Assembly: GCA_031270755.1 (NCBI GenBank) | Contig: JAISWV010000187.1 | Coordinates: 1-9,547, forward strand | Origin: Synergistaceae bacterium | GTDB taxonomy: Bacteria; Synergistota; Synergistia; Synergistales; Aminobacteriaceae | DNA: 9,547 nucleotides | Direction: 5' to 3' | Part shown: in pieces, positions 1 to 6,078 of the stretch | Layout of the letters: the number at the start of each line of letters is the position of its first letter | How positions within the stretch are numbered: the first letter of the stretch is position 1 | Made by a program: the position numbers and the translations under genes | The notes under the pieces: model-generated | Database searches by the model: none | Told to the model about the DNA's origin: nothing | What the model saw: the letters and a program-made list of their open reading frames with translations, nothing else

Positions 1-1090
1 ACTCCCGGCACGGAACGAACCCCAATCTCACGGGCAGTTTTCGGAAAATTTTCATCTCGTTCAGGCGCAATTTCAGATTGATCGAGTCGGATGGGTTCAG
101 GCAGTCGATGACCTCGTAACGGTTGAGGTACTCGTCGATGCGCCGGGCGAAAAACTCGTCGGGGAGGCACTCGCCCGCGTGAGCGGCGTACTTCGCTCCC
201 GATATGAGGCCGCCCGCTTTTTCCCGATGTCCTCCCCCCCAGCCCACGTCTCGGGCCAGCCACACCGTCAAATCCGAGGCTTTCACCTCGCGGACGGCCG
301 TGCGCACCGAAAATTTGATCCTCTCGTCCACCACCGAAAAAGCGACGACGATATCCACCACGTCCACCTGCATCGCAAGGTCGCTGACGAACCCCAAGAG
401 GTTGGGGTCGCAGGGCGGAGTGGCGATAATCATGAAACGGCCCTGCCGATCGTAACGATTCTCCTTCAATACGGTGGAAATGATGTGGAGATCGCTCAAA
501 GAAAGATTGGAATGCTTGAGTTTTCTCAAGATGCCTTCGTCGGCGTGGAGCATGTCCCTCATGTCGTAATCGAGAGGGTGGCACACCTCCGCGAAATTGT
601 CGGTATCGCAGAAAAGTCCGTAATACAAAGCCGTCGCCAGACGCGAGTCGATGATAAAGGATTCCTGGGTCAGGAGTATCCAGACCAAGGTCGAGCAGCT
701 TCCCAGGGAGGGGCGCAAATCGCAAAGCGGAGGCAAACTGCTTTCCTGTATGTGGTGATCGATGACGGCCACATGCGGCGCCTTCACGTACATGGCGTTC
801 GTGGCGCCGTGCTGACAGTCCACGGTAATCAGGAGGCCCTGCCACTCTTTCAGATCGGGCTCGTATTCGACGGGGATATTCAGCGTCTCCACCATTCCCG
901 TCAAGTTCGGTTTCGTGATGGGGGCCGGTCCGCCGTAAAACAACTTGAGGATCCCCCCGCTTTTCTTGGATCGAAAATAGCGATAAAGCCCGTAGCCCGA
1001 GGCCAAGGTGTCGGCGTCGGGATTGTCGTGGCACTGGATCGCGATGGAATCGTAAGGCAGAAGATCGCACAGCTTCATGGCGTTTTTCAC
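1..1090 (-). CDS. DHH/DHHA1-family phosphoesterase (partial, 3' end beyond the left edge)
   Basis: I translated this reading frame by hand; 363 codons are visible and it is still open at the edge. Residues 21-27 read HDNPDAD (DHH motif I), D91 lies in the motif II strand (VDC), 111-113 is the DHH triplet in VIDHH, and CDTDNF (161-166) is motif IV. A DHHA1-type GGGH is at 285-288, followed by EKAGG. These are the metal ligands and substrate-binding loop of NrnA-like and GdpP-like phosphoesterases, which hydrolyse short oligonucleotides, pAp or cyclic dinucleotides. The substrate here cannot be assigned. No signal peptide or membrane helix is seen, so it is probably cytosolic. I chose the GTG at 1090 because it overlaps the upstream TIR stop as GTGA and has AAGGA 10 nt upstream; an in-frame ATG at 1078 is the alternative but lacks a well-placed site. 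The protein continues at least 70 residues past the GGGH motif, so it has a C-terminal extension of unknown nature. Family confident, role not. Confidence 0.88.
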   Translation of the reverse strand, partial: MKNAMKLCDLLPYDSIAIQCHDNPDADTLASGYGLYRYFRSKKSGGILKLFYGGPAPITKPNLTGMVETLNIPVEYEPDLKEWQGLLITVDCQHGATNAMYVKAPHVAVIDHHIQESSLPPLCDLRPSLGSCSTLVWILLTQESFIIDSRLATALYYGLFCDTDNFAEVCHPLDYDMRDMLHADEGILRKLKHSNLSLSDLHIISTVLKENRYDRQGRFMIIATPPCDPNLLGFVSDLAMQVDVVDIVVAFSVVDERIKFSVRTAVREVKASDLTVWLARDVGWGGGHREKAGGLISGAKYAAHAGECLPDEFFARRIDEYLNRYEVIDCLNPSDSINLKLRLNEMKIFRKLPVRLGFVPCRE

Positions 1091-2205
1091 GCTAAAAATT
1101 TCCTTCTGAAGAACGCGACCACCATATCCACCAGCAGCAAGCCGCTGCTGCCCAACGCCGCTAAAAACCCTATGGATCGCGCTTTTTCGGGAACGGCAGG
1201 CAAATCTAACGCCAAAATAGCCCTGAAATTCACGATGTATGGGAGCCGGAACCAGGCGACGATCTGTGCGGCCCACACCACCCAGATCTTGAAACTCTCG
1301 AGATTCACGACCATGAGCAGCCATCCCAGGAGAAGCGCCCAATAAAGCAGGGACTGGAGAGCGCCGAGGCTCCGCCGAAAACTGAAAAGAGAATAAGGTC
1401 CGCTGAAACGCCGATCGAAATACCAGTAAAACACGAACGATGGAAGAATCCAATAAAGATACGTCTCCTGGCCGAAAAATATTTGGTTCCCCGAGGTCTG
1501 ATAAGCCAGCAAGAGTTCCGTTATGTTGGTGAAAAGAACGATTCTCAGAAGCCATTTCAGGAGAGAAGAAGAAGCCGTGGGAACTCCGCTTGCGTGCCCG
1601 AGGACTCTGGGCGGCCGTTCCATATAGGCTTGCAGAGCTTTTGCGGGTTTTTTCATTGTCATTGGGCGTTCTTCGCCGTCTTCGCGACGGAGGAATTTCC
1701 AAACGCTTTTCTTTTCTTTGCCTCCATCGTCGGCCTTGGGTGCGACGGGAACCAGAGACGCCCGCTCTTTCCCGCCCTCCTCCCAGTTCTCCGTGAGCCA
1801 TTTGCATATTTTGAAGGTGATGATCTGAGGGTTGTTTCCCTCCAGCCCCTGGGTCGAATGCAATATCAAAGACAACCCGGGAGGCAGGACATCCATGCCC
1901 TCGATATAAACGGGGATCACTTTCACCTTCCTGCTGAGCGCGAATTCCACTTCCGATCGAACGTATTGCGACGCCATGGAAGCTTTTGTAACGAAAACGA
2001 TGAAGACTTTGCTCGCCAAAATGGCGTTTGCGATTTCGTCGGACCAAAGAGAACTGACGTCGATATTTTTGTCGTACCACACCTTGTATCCGCTGGCGAC
2101 GATGCCCTCGATCACCGTAGAGACAATAGGCAGATCGTCATGGGCGTAGCTGACGAAAACAAAAGGCCCTTCTCCGATTTTACACGGAGCCATGTTATAT
2201 TCCAT
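1087..2205 (-). CDS. TIR-domain protein with C-terminal multi-pass membrane region
   Basis: The protein has 372 residues. Residues 14-140 form a TIR domain of the bacterial TIR_2 type: beta-A strand FVFVSYAHDD (15-24), VWYDKNID (42-49), a FIVFVTKASM strand and loop (68-77), then YVRSEVEFAL (81-90) and IPVYIEG (97-103). E85 sits where the catalytic glutamate of NAD-cleaving TIR domains lies (compare the SARM1 WVHKEIVTAL helix), so enzymatic activity is plausible. A charged linker (about 145-212) precedes roughly five hydrophobic segments near 216-236, 248-264, 283-301, 305-320 and 345-365, with a basic tail (RRK) at the end. This implies membrane anchoring with the TIR domain in the cytoplasm. 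The ATG at 2205 has GAGGAG 8 nt upstream. The gene is translationally coupled to the DHH phosphoesterase (4-nt overlap). TIR proteins of this kind act in NAD depletion, signalling or scaffolding; antiphage function is an inference. No exact family is recognised for the membrane part. Confidence 0.87.
   Translation of the reverse strand: MEYNMAPCKIGEGPFVFVSYAHDDLPIVSTVIEGIVASGYKVWYDKNIDVSSLWSDEIANAILASKVFIVFVTKASMASQYVRSEVEFALSRKVKVIPVYIEGMDVLPPGLSLILHSTQGLEGNNPQIITFKICKWLTENWEEGGKERASLVPVAPKADDGGKEKKSVWKFLRREDGEERPMTMKKPAKALQAYMERPPRVLGHASGVPTASSSLLKWLLRIVLFTNITELLLAYQTSGNQIFFGQETYLYWILPSFVFYWYFDRRFSGPYSLFSFRRSLGALQSLLYWALLLGWLLMVVNLESFKIWVVWAAQIVAWFRLPYIVNFRAILALDLPAVPEKARSIGFLAALGSSGLLLVDMVVAFFRRKFLA
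1101..1105 (-). promoter_or_regulatory. Ribosome binding site inside the TIR gene, setting the DHH gene start
   Basis: On the minus strand AAGGA lies within the last codons of the TIR gene, 10 nt before a GTG whose last two bases are the first two of the TIR stop codon. The same site is about 22 nt from the downstream ATG at 1078, which is too far. It therefore favours the overlapping GTG start and implies coupled translation of the two proteins. Confidence 0.5.
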
Positions 2206-2262
2206 ATTTGCCGCTCCTCAGCTTTTGTCGATCGGGAAATTCTCCAGCGTAACGCGTAATTT

Positions 2263-2319
2263 CGTCATCGCGACACACTTCCCAAATTACAGCATACTTC
2301 CTCAATCACAGCATACTTC
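2263..2319 (-). repeat. 19-bp tandem repeat (two good copies and one degenerate) upstream of the TIR gene
   Basis: Read on the minus strand, units at 2301-2319 and 2282-2300 both begin GAAGTATGCTGT and match at 16 of 19 positions. The next 19 bp (2263-2281) begins GAAGTGTG and matches the second unit at 11 of 19. The array lies 58 to 114 bp upstream of the TIR start codon, in the leader or promoter region of the TIR-DHH operon. A period near two helical turns would place bound protein on one face of the DNA, so an operator is possible. Each good copy contains TATGCT, a weak -10 look-alike, without a convincing -35. No other gene lies in 2206-2458. Confidence 0.55.
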
Positions 2320-2458
2320 TTTCGCACTCGTCCTTCACGCCCGCTTTGCCATGTCATTCCCCGAGCCAGTACTCTCAATATTATTTATTATACTTCAGTA
2401 AAACGCAAATTTTTCGCAGGCGTTTGTGAAACGGCAGATCGAGGCTCGTCATCTCAGG

Positions 2459-3673
2459 TCAAGGCAGGGTCAAAAGGGAATCCAGATAATTTGCCGTCAG
2501 GATGGCGGCGTGATTTCCGACAACATAACCCCAGATCCCCACCAAAAGAGCCGGCACGACGAGGCCGCTCCATCCCTTCGCGATCACCATGGCGGCTGCC
2601 GTGGTCGGTCCGCCGACGGTGGCGTTGCAGGAAACCATGAGCTCTTCCAGGTCGAACCGGAACACCTTTCCCAGCCCCAGGGTGACGATCATGTTCACCA
2701 GGACGATGGTCCCCGCGTAGGCGAAAAGCATCGGGCTCTCGTTCAAAATCATGGACAGCGAGGCCGGCACCCCGATGACGACAAAAAATATATGGATGAA
2801 AAAAGTCCCGATTTCCCGCGCTCCTCTGAGAGCGCCGAAAAATTTGGGGAACAGGGTCGCGCCGAGAACCGTCAGCGTCGTGATCAAAAGGAATTTTTGC
2901 CCGAAAAGCGCCTGAACCGGATAGGGAAGGCCGGAGGCGGCGATGACGCCCGCCAGCTTCGTGCTGACGGTCACGATGAAAAACGCGGCGGCCGCGCTGC
3001 CCGCGATGTCCAGGAGGGATATTTCCCTGCGTCCCCAGAAACGGGCGGCACGGGTTTCCCCCTCGCCGGCGCCTTTCGAGGCGTGTCCCCCGGCCTCGTA
3101 GGACATTTTGTAATGCCTGCGGAAAAACCCCAGCGTCGGAATGGCCATGAGGACGAAAAAGTACAGGACCATGAGAAAATTGTCGGCCACGATGACGGCG
3201 CCGGTCATTCTCGAGGAAACGGAGAAGACGTCCTTCATCGCGGCCAGGTTCATGCTTCCGCCGATGTAAGACCCGCAAAGCATGGCCGACACCCCCCGCA
3301 TCTCGGGGATGTATCGGTAAAAAAGCAGCGTGGAGATAAAGGTTCCCAAAATAGTCCCCGCGGCCGCAAAGTGAAAAGAGACGAACGTCCGTCCGCTTTC
3401 TTTCCAAATGCGGCGGACGTCGGCGTCGAACAGAAGCAGAGGAACGGCGAGAGGGACCACATATTCCCACACGCTGTCGTAGGCGGGCGCGTCAAGGGGA
3501 ACGATACCGAAGTTGGCCAAGGTCATGGCGCCCAAAAGGGCGATCATGCAGCCCGTGAGCGTCGCGGCCCACTTGTATTTTTGCTCGAGCCGGATGCTGA
3601 CCGCCGCCCACCCCACCAAGAACGTCCAAAGCGTCAGCGTGTCGTCCGGCTTTATCCATGAAGCTGCGTCCAA
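2459..3673 (-). CDS. DUF819-family multi-pass membrane protein (putative transporter)
   Basis: This 404-residue protein is hydrophobic through most of its length, with about ten to eleven predicted membrane segments. It carries signatures I associate with the DUF819 (YjcL-like) family: YVVPLAVPLLLFDADVRRIWKESG (71-94), a glycine-rich GSYIGGSMNLAAM (134-146) in the first half and NATVGGPTTAAAM (350-362) in the second. The paired motifs look like an inverted-repeat transporter fold. A hydrophilic loop (about 190-215) separates the halves. The substrate is unknown for the family. The start is a TTG at 3673 with AAGGAGGG 10 nt upstream; the first in-frame ATG (residue 43) would delete the first helices. 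The gene follows the FGGY kinase stop by only 37 bp on the same strand, so they are probably co-transcribed and it may import the kinase's substrate (inference). Confidence 0.85.
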   Translation of the reverse strand: MDAASWIKPDDTLTLWTFLVGWAAVSIRLEQKYKWAATLTGCMIALLGAMTLANFGIVPLDAPAYDSVWEYVVPLAVPLLLFDADVRRIWKESGRTFVSFHFAAAGTILGTFISTLLFYRYIPEMRGVSAMLCGSYIGGSMNLAAMKDVFSVSSRMTGAVIVADNFLMVLYFFVLMAIPTLGFFRRHYKMSYEAGGHASKGAGEGETRAARFWGRREISLLDIAGSAAAAFFIVTVSTKLAGVIAASGLPYPVQALFGQKFLLITTLTVLGATLFPKFFGALRGAREIGTFFIHIFFVVIGVPASLSMILNESPMLFAYAGTIVLVNMIVTLGLGKVFRFDLEELMVSCNATVGGPTTAAAMVIAKGWSGLVVPALLVGIWGYVVGNHAAILTANYLDSLLTLP

Positions 3674-3710
3674 GTTCGTGGAACCCTCCTTGCAAGCTAA
3701 ATTTCTATTT

Positions 3711-5198
3711 TCACGTGTTCAACCGGGCTACCGCGTCGAAACGCTGTTTCAGGTCGGCGTAAAGCGCCTTGAATTGGGCGTAAACAGCGTCGTATCGCGC
3801 GTAATCCGCCTCGTCGGGGTGGGTTACAGCGGCTTCCTTCACCCAGCCCTTCACCGCGGCGACGCTGGCGCCTCCGCCCAAGGCCGCCAGCATGGCCGCG
3901 CCGTAAGCTCCGCCTTCGTCGATGACCGGAGCGGTAACGGGGATTTTCATGTTGCCGGCCAGCATTTTACGCCACACTACGTTCTTGGCGCCGCCCCCAA
4001 CCACCAGGACCCGTTTTATCGGCATCCGTTCCTTCAAGAGCTCGAAGGAATCGCGTAAGCCGTAGGTGATTCCCTCCATTACCGCGCGGAAAATGCGCAT
4101 CTCGTCGCTCATCGTGGAGAGCCCGAAAAGGACTCCGCGCGCGTTGGGGTCGCGGTGAGGCGTTCTTTCCCCCTGGAGGTACGGCAGCCACAACAACCCG
4201 TCGCCGCCGATGGGGGTCTGCTCGATCCCTCTTTCGATTTCATCCCAGGTGAAATCGCGTCCCATTTTTTCCTTGAACCAGTTCAACGATGACGCCGCCG
4301 ACAGCATAACTCCCATATAATAAGAAAGATCCGGCAGCACATGATTGAAAAAGTGCAGCTTGCCGGTTTTGTCGGAAGCCGTTTGCTTCGTCACCCCGAC
4401 GACCGTTCCCGAGGTCCCTATCGACACCATGCAATCGCCCTCTTCGCAGATGCCGACCCCCAGGGCCGAGACCGCGTTGTCCGCTCCGCCGGCCACGACC
4501 TCCGCCCCGTCCCAGGAAAGTTCTCGAGTCAGCTCCCGGCGCAGGCGTCCGCGCACCTCGAAGGACCCCTGTATACGGGGCAGCAGTTTTTTGTCGATCT
4601 TCAAAGCCTCCAGCAAAGGCTCGCTCCACCTTCTCCGAACGACGTCGTACATGGCGCTGCCCGAGGCGTCGGAGGGGTCGCACCCCAGAGCGCCGGTCAG
4701 TTTGTAGGCGATATAATCTTTCGCTATCAGGCACGTCGCGATCTTTTCGTAAACCGCAGGCTCCCGGTTACGCAGCCATAAAATTTTAGGCAGAGTGAAG
4801 CCCGGGTAAATCGGGTTCCCGGTCAGTTCGATGACGCGCTCTTCCCCGCCCAGCTCCCGCGTCGCGGCCTCGCATTCGGACGCCGTCCGCTGGTCGCACC
4901 ACAGGATCGCGTTTCGGAGGACGTTCCCGTCTTTGTCCAGGGGCACAAGAGTGTGCATCTGGCCCGACAGGCCGATACGCACGACTTTCATGTCCTTGGG
5001 GACAGCTTGCAGCAGAGACAGCACTCCCTCCCACCAGCTTTCCGGATCTTGCTCCGCCCAAGCGGGATGGGGCGTCAAAAGAGAAAGAGGATGCGAAAAA
5101 CTCCCGACCACGCTGCCCGATGCGTCCACGGCAAGGGCTTTGATTCCCGTCGTTCCGACGTCGATACCCAGATTTACGTCCATTTCATCACATCGCAT
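3711..5198 (-). CDS. xylB: Xylulokinase-like FGGY-family carbohydrate kinase
   Basis: This 495-residue protein, close to E. coli XylB (484), should transfer the ATP phosphate to D-xylulose to give xylulose 5-phosphate in the cytoplasm for the pentose phosphate pathway. Visible FGGY landmarks are GIDVGTTGIKA (11-21, phosphate loop), SGQMH (78-82), the WCDQRT block (100-105), GGADNA (237-242) with D240 as likely catalytic base, SIGTSG (259-264), YLQGERTPH (about 342-350), and near the C terminus VVGGGAKNVVWRKMLA followed by GGAYGAAMLA (ATP-binding half). The family match extends from end to end, so the gene appears intact. Two in-frame ATGs compete: 5198, and 5183 giving MDVNLGIDVG, which fits the family N terminus better; neither has a strong ribosome binding site. 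Xylulose is the best guess, but FGGY kinases diverge in substrate and no xylA lies in the window. It leads a two-gene unit with the DUF819 gene. Confidence 0.87.
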   Translation of the reverse strand: MRCDEMDVNLGIDVGTTGIKALAVDASGSVVGSFSHPLSLLTPHPAWAEQDPESWWEGVLSLLQAVPKDMKVVRIGLSGQMHTLVPLDKDGNVLRNAILWCDQRTASECEAATRELGGEERVIELTGNPIYPGFTLPKILWLRNREPAVYEKIATCLIAKDYIAYKLTGALGCDPSDASGSAMYDVVRRRWSEPLLEALKIDKKLLPRIQGSFEVRGRLRRELTRELSWDGAEVVAGGADNAVSALGVGICEEGDCMVSIGTSGTVVGVTKQTASDKTGKLHFFNHVLPDLSYYMGVMLSAASSLNWFKEKMGRDFTWDEIERGIEQTPIGGDGLLWLPYLQGERTPHRDPNARGVLFGLSTMSDEMRIFRAVMEGITYGLRDSFELLKERMPIKRVLVVGGGAKNVVWRKMLAGNMKIPVTAPVIDEGGAYGAAMLAALGGGASVAAVKGWVKEAAVTHPDEADYARYDAVYAQFKALYADLKQRFDAVARLNT

Positions 5199-5217
5199 TC
5201 TTTCGTGATTTTGATTC

Positions 5218-5247
5218 TCCAGCTCGACAAAAGCGGCAAAAGCTGGA
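5218..5247. repeat. 7-bp inverted repeat in the leader of the xylulokinase operon
   Basis: TCCAGCT at 5218-5224 is mirrored by AGCTGGA at 5241-5247 with a 16-nt loop between them. It lies 20 to 49 bp upstream of the kinase start codon and just downstream of a minus-strand TATAAT, so it could form a leader hairpin or be an operator. There is no U-tract beside it, so it is not a normal intrinsic terminator. Confidence 0.35.
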
Positions 5248-5254
5248 CACGAAT

Positions 5255-5260
5255 ATTATA
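5255..5260 (-). promoter_or_regulatory. Candidate -10 box for the xylulokinase-DUF819 operon
   Basis: The minus strand reads TATAAT here, 57 bp before the first possible kinase start codon. No good -35 hexamer is found 16 to 18 bp upstream, so the promoter may depend on an activator. It diverges from the tRNA-Asn promoter; the two -10 boxes are about 45 bp apart. Confidence 0.35.
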
Positions 5261-5280
5261 ACTGTTCCGCCAACACTTGC

Positions 5281-5308
5281 TTGACATCAAGAGTTACAGA
5301 TGTATAAT
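5281..5308 (+). promoter_or_regulatory. Consensus sigma-70-type promoter for tRNA-Asn
   Basis: TTGACA at 5281-5286 and TATAAT at 5303-5308 are both perfect consensus hexamers with a 16-bp spacer. The tRNA begins 18 nt after the -10 box. A strong constitutive promoter is expected for a stable RNA gene. Confidence 0.85.
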
Positions 5309-5325
5309 TACTTCAAATAAAGCGT

Positions 5326-5401
5326 TCCGCGGTGGCTCAATCGGCAGAGCGGGTGGCTGTTAACCACTAGGTTCCAGGTTCGAGTCCTGGCCGCGGAGCC
5401 A
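5326..5401 (+). tRNA. tRNA-Asn (anticodon GTT), CCA encoded
   Basis: The 76 bases fold as a complete cloverleaf. The acceptor stem is TCCGCGG with CCGCGGA, the D stem GCTC with GAGC, the anticodon stem GGTGG with CCACT (one G-U pair), and the T stem CCAGG with CCTGG around TTCGAGT. The seven-base anticodon loop is CTGTTAA, giving anticodon GTT, which reads the asparagine codons AAC and AAU. The discriminator base is G and the 3' CCA is in the DNA. It converges on the alkyltransferase gene, whose stop lies 3 bp beyond the tRNA end. Confidence 0.96.
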
Positions 5402-5404
5402 GTT

Positions 5405-5944
5405 TTAAAGTGCCGTTCCTTTTTTAGGGACAAACAATTTACTCATATCGACGCCCTCAAACTCGAGCAGCTTCACTTTTGTTCCGATACCGCCGCCGTA
5501 ACCGGTCAGGCTTCCGTTCGAACCGACGACACGGTGGCAGGGGATGATGATGGAAATAGGGTTATGTCCGACCGCGCCGCCGACAGCCTGAGGTGACATG
5601 CGCGCTTTGCCCGTCTTTACCGCCATCTCCTTTGCCATCGCTCCGTAGGTGGTGACCTTGCCGTAAGGAATCGTCCGCAAAATGCCCCAGACCCCTTGAC
5701 GGAACTCGCCGCCGGCGGGGGCTAACGGCAGTTCGGACACGCCGGGCTTTTTCCCCGCAAAATACCTGTCAAGCCAGATTTTTGTTTCGCTGAACACGGG
5801 TATATCGTTCCGCTCGCTTGTCTTTTCGGACCACGTGTCCCCTCGGTATTTCTGCCTGTCTGTCCAGAGACCGACAAGGTTCTGTCCGTCGCTGGCAAGC
5901 GTGAGTTCACCTACGGGGGATTGATAAGTCGTTGAGTAGTACAT
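5405..5944 (-). CDS. ogt: Methylated-DNA--[protein]-cysteine S-methyltransferase
   Basis: This 179-residue cytosolic suicide enzyme moves the alkyl group from O6-alkylguanine (and O4-alkylthymine) to its own cysteine, repairing DNA directly. The C-terminal domain carries the helix-turn-helix segment with TIPYGKVTTYGAMA (91-104), the GHNP turn (127-130) and the active-site PCHRVV (135-140), with C136 as acceptor. The N-terminal half begins MYYSTTYQSPVGELTLASDG, typical of the Ogt/MGMT N-terminal domain. There is no AraC-like Ada N-terminal domain, so it is the stand-alone form. The reading frame is open upstream to 6076, but the ATG at 5944 is chosen because GAGGAGGAGC ends 4 nt before it and it matches the family N terminus; the longer version would run through the promoter region of the divergent kinase gene. 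Family assignment is firm; ogt rather than another symbol is by domain architecture. Confidence 0.95.
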   Translation of the reverse strand: MYYSTTYQSPVGELTLASDGQNLVGLWTDRQKYRGDTWSEKTSERNDIPVFSETKIWLDRYFAGKKPGVSELPLAPAGGEFRQGVWGILRTIPYGKVTTYGAMAKEMAVKTGKARMSPQAVGGAVGHNPISIIIPCHRVVGSNGSLTGYGGGIGTKVKLLEFEGVDMSKLFVPKKGTAL

Positions 5945-5962
5945 TTCGCTCCTCCTCACAAT

Positions 5963-5984
5963 GTATTCTAAAGGTATTCTAAAG
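5963..5984. repeat. Perfect 11-bp tandem duplication in the alkyltransferase promoter region
   Basis: GTATTCTAAAG occurs twice head to tail (5963-5973, 5974-5984). On the minus strand each copy gives CTTTAGAATAC, containing TAGAAT, a five-of-six match to a -10 box, 19 to 40 bp upstream of the alkyltransferase start. No clear -35 is seen for either. The duplication may therefore double a -10-like element or an operator half. Confidence 0.5.
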
Positions 5985-6011
5985 GTCGACGCTTGCGTAA
6001 CCGCGTCATGG

Positions 6012-6040
6012 CCGACAAAAAGGAACTTGGCGGGTATAAT
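6012..6040 (+). promoter_or_regulatory. Promoter of the protein kinase gene
   Basis: CCGACA (four of six matches to TTGACA) at 6012-6017 and a perfect TATAAT at 6035-6040 are separated by 17 bp. Transcription would start near 6047, about 30 nt before the kinase GTG codon. It lies in the short divergent region shared with the alkyltransferase gene. Confidence 0.6.
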
Positions 6041-6063
6041 CATAATACACGAGAAAACACGTG

Positions 6064-6072
6064 AAAGGAGGG
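6064..6072 (+). promoter_or_regulatory. Ribosome binding site that sets the kinase start
   Basis: AAAGGAGGG ends 6 nt before the GTG at 6079. The upstream in-frame GTG at 6061 would overlap this site and has no site of its own, so 6079 is preferred as the start. Confidence 0.75.
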
Positions 6073-6078
6073 ACATCT

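Noticed and set aside
179..1345. 388-codon plus-strand frame
   Set aside because: It lies antisense to the DHH phosphoesterase and the end of the TIR gene, both supported by clear motifs.
2263..2319. CRISPR-like array
   Set aside because: The 19-bp units are directly adjacent with no spacers, and only two copies are well conserved.
2387..2392. Minus-strand TATAAT as a -10 box for the TIR operon
   Set aside because: No -35-like hexamer lies 16 to 18 bp upstream, the region is AT-rich, and it would leave a leader of about 180 nt. Possible, but unsupported.
2401..2425. Possible intrinsic terminator after the DUF819 gene (AAACGC paired with GCGTTT on the minus strand, then TTTT)
   Set aside because: The stem is only 6 bp with a 13-nt loop and the U-run is short. 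It is not strong enough to report as a terminator.
2426..3661. 411-codon plus-strand frame
   Set aside because: It is the complement of the DUF819 membrane protein; the product is hydrophilic, rich in His, Arg and Gly, with no ribosome binding site.
5945..6076. 44-residue N-terminal extension of the alkyltransferase
   Set aside because: The ATG at 5944 has a strong ribosome binding site and matches the family N terminus; the extension covers the divergent promoter region.
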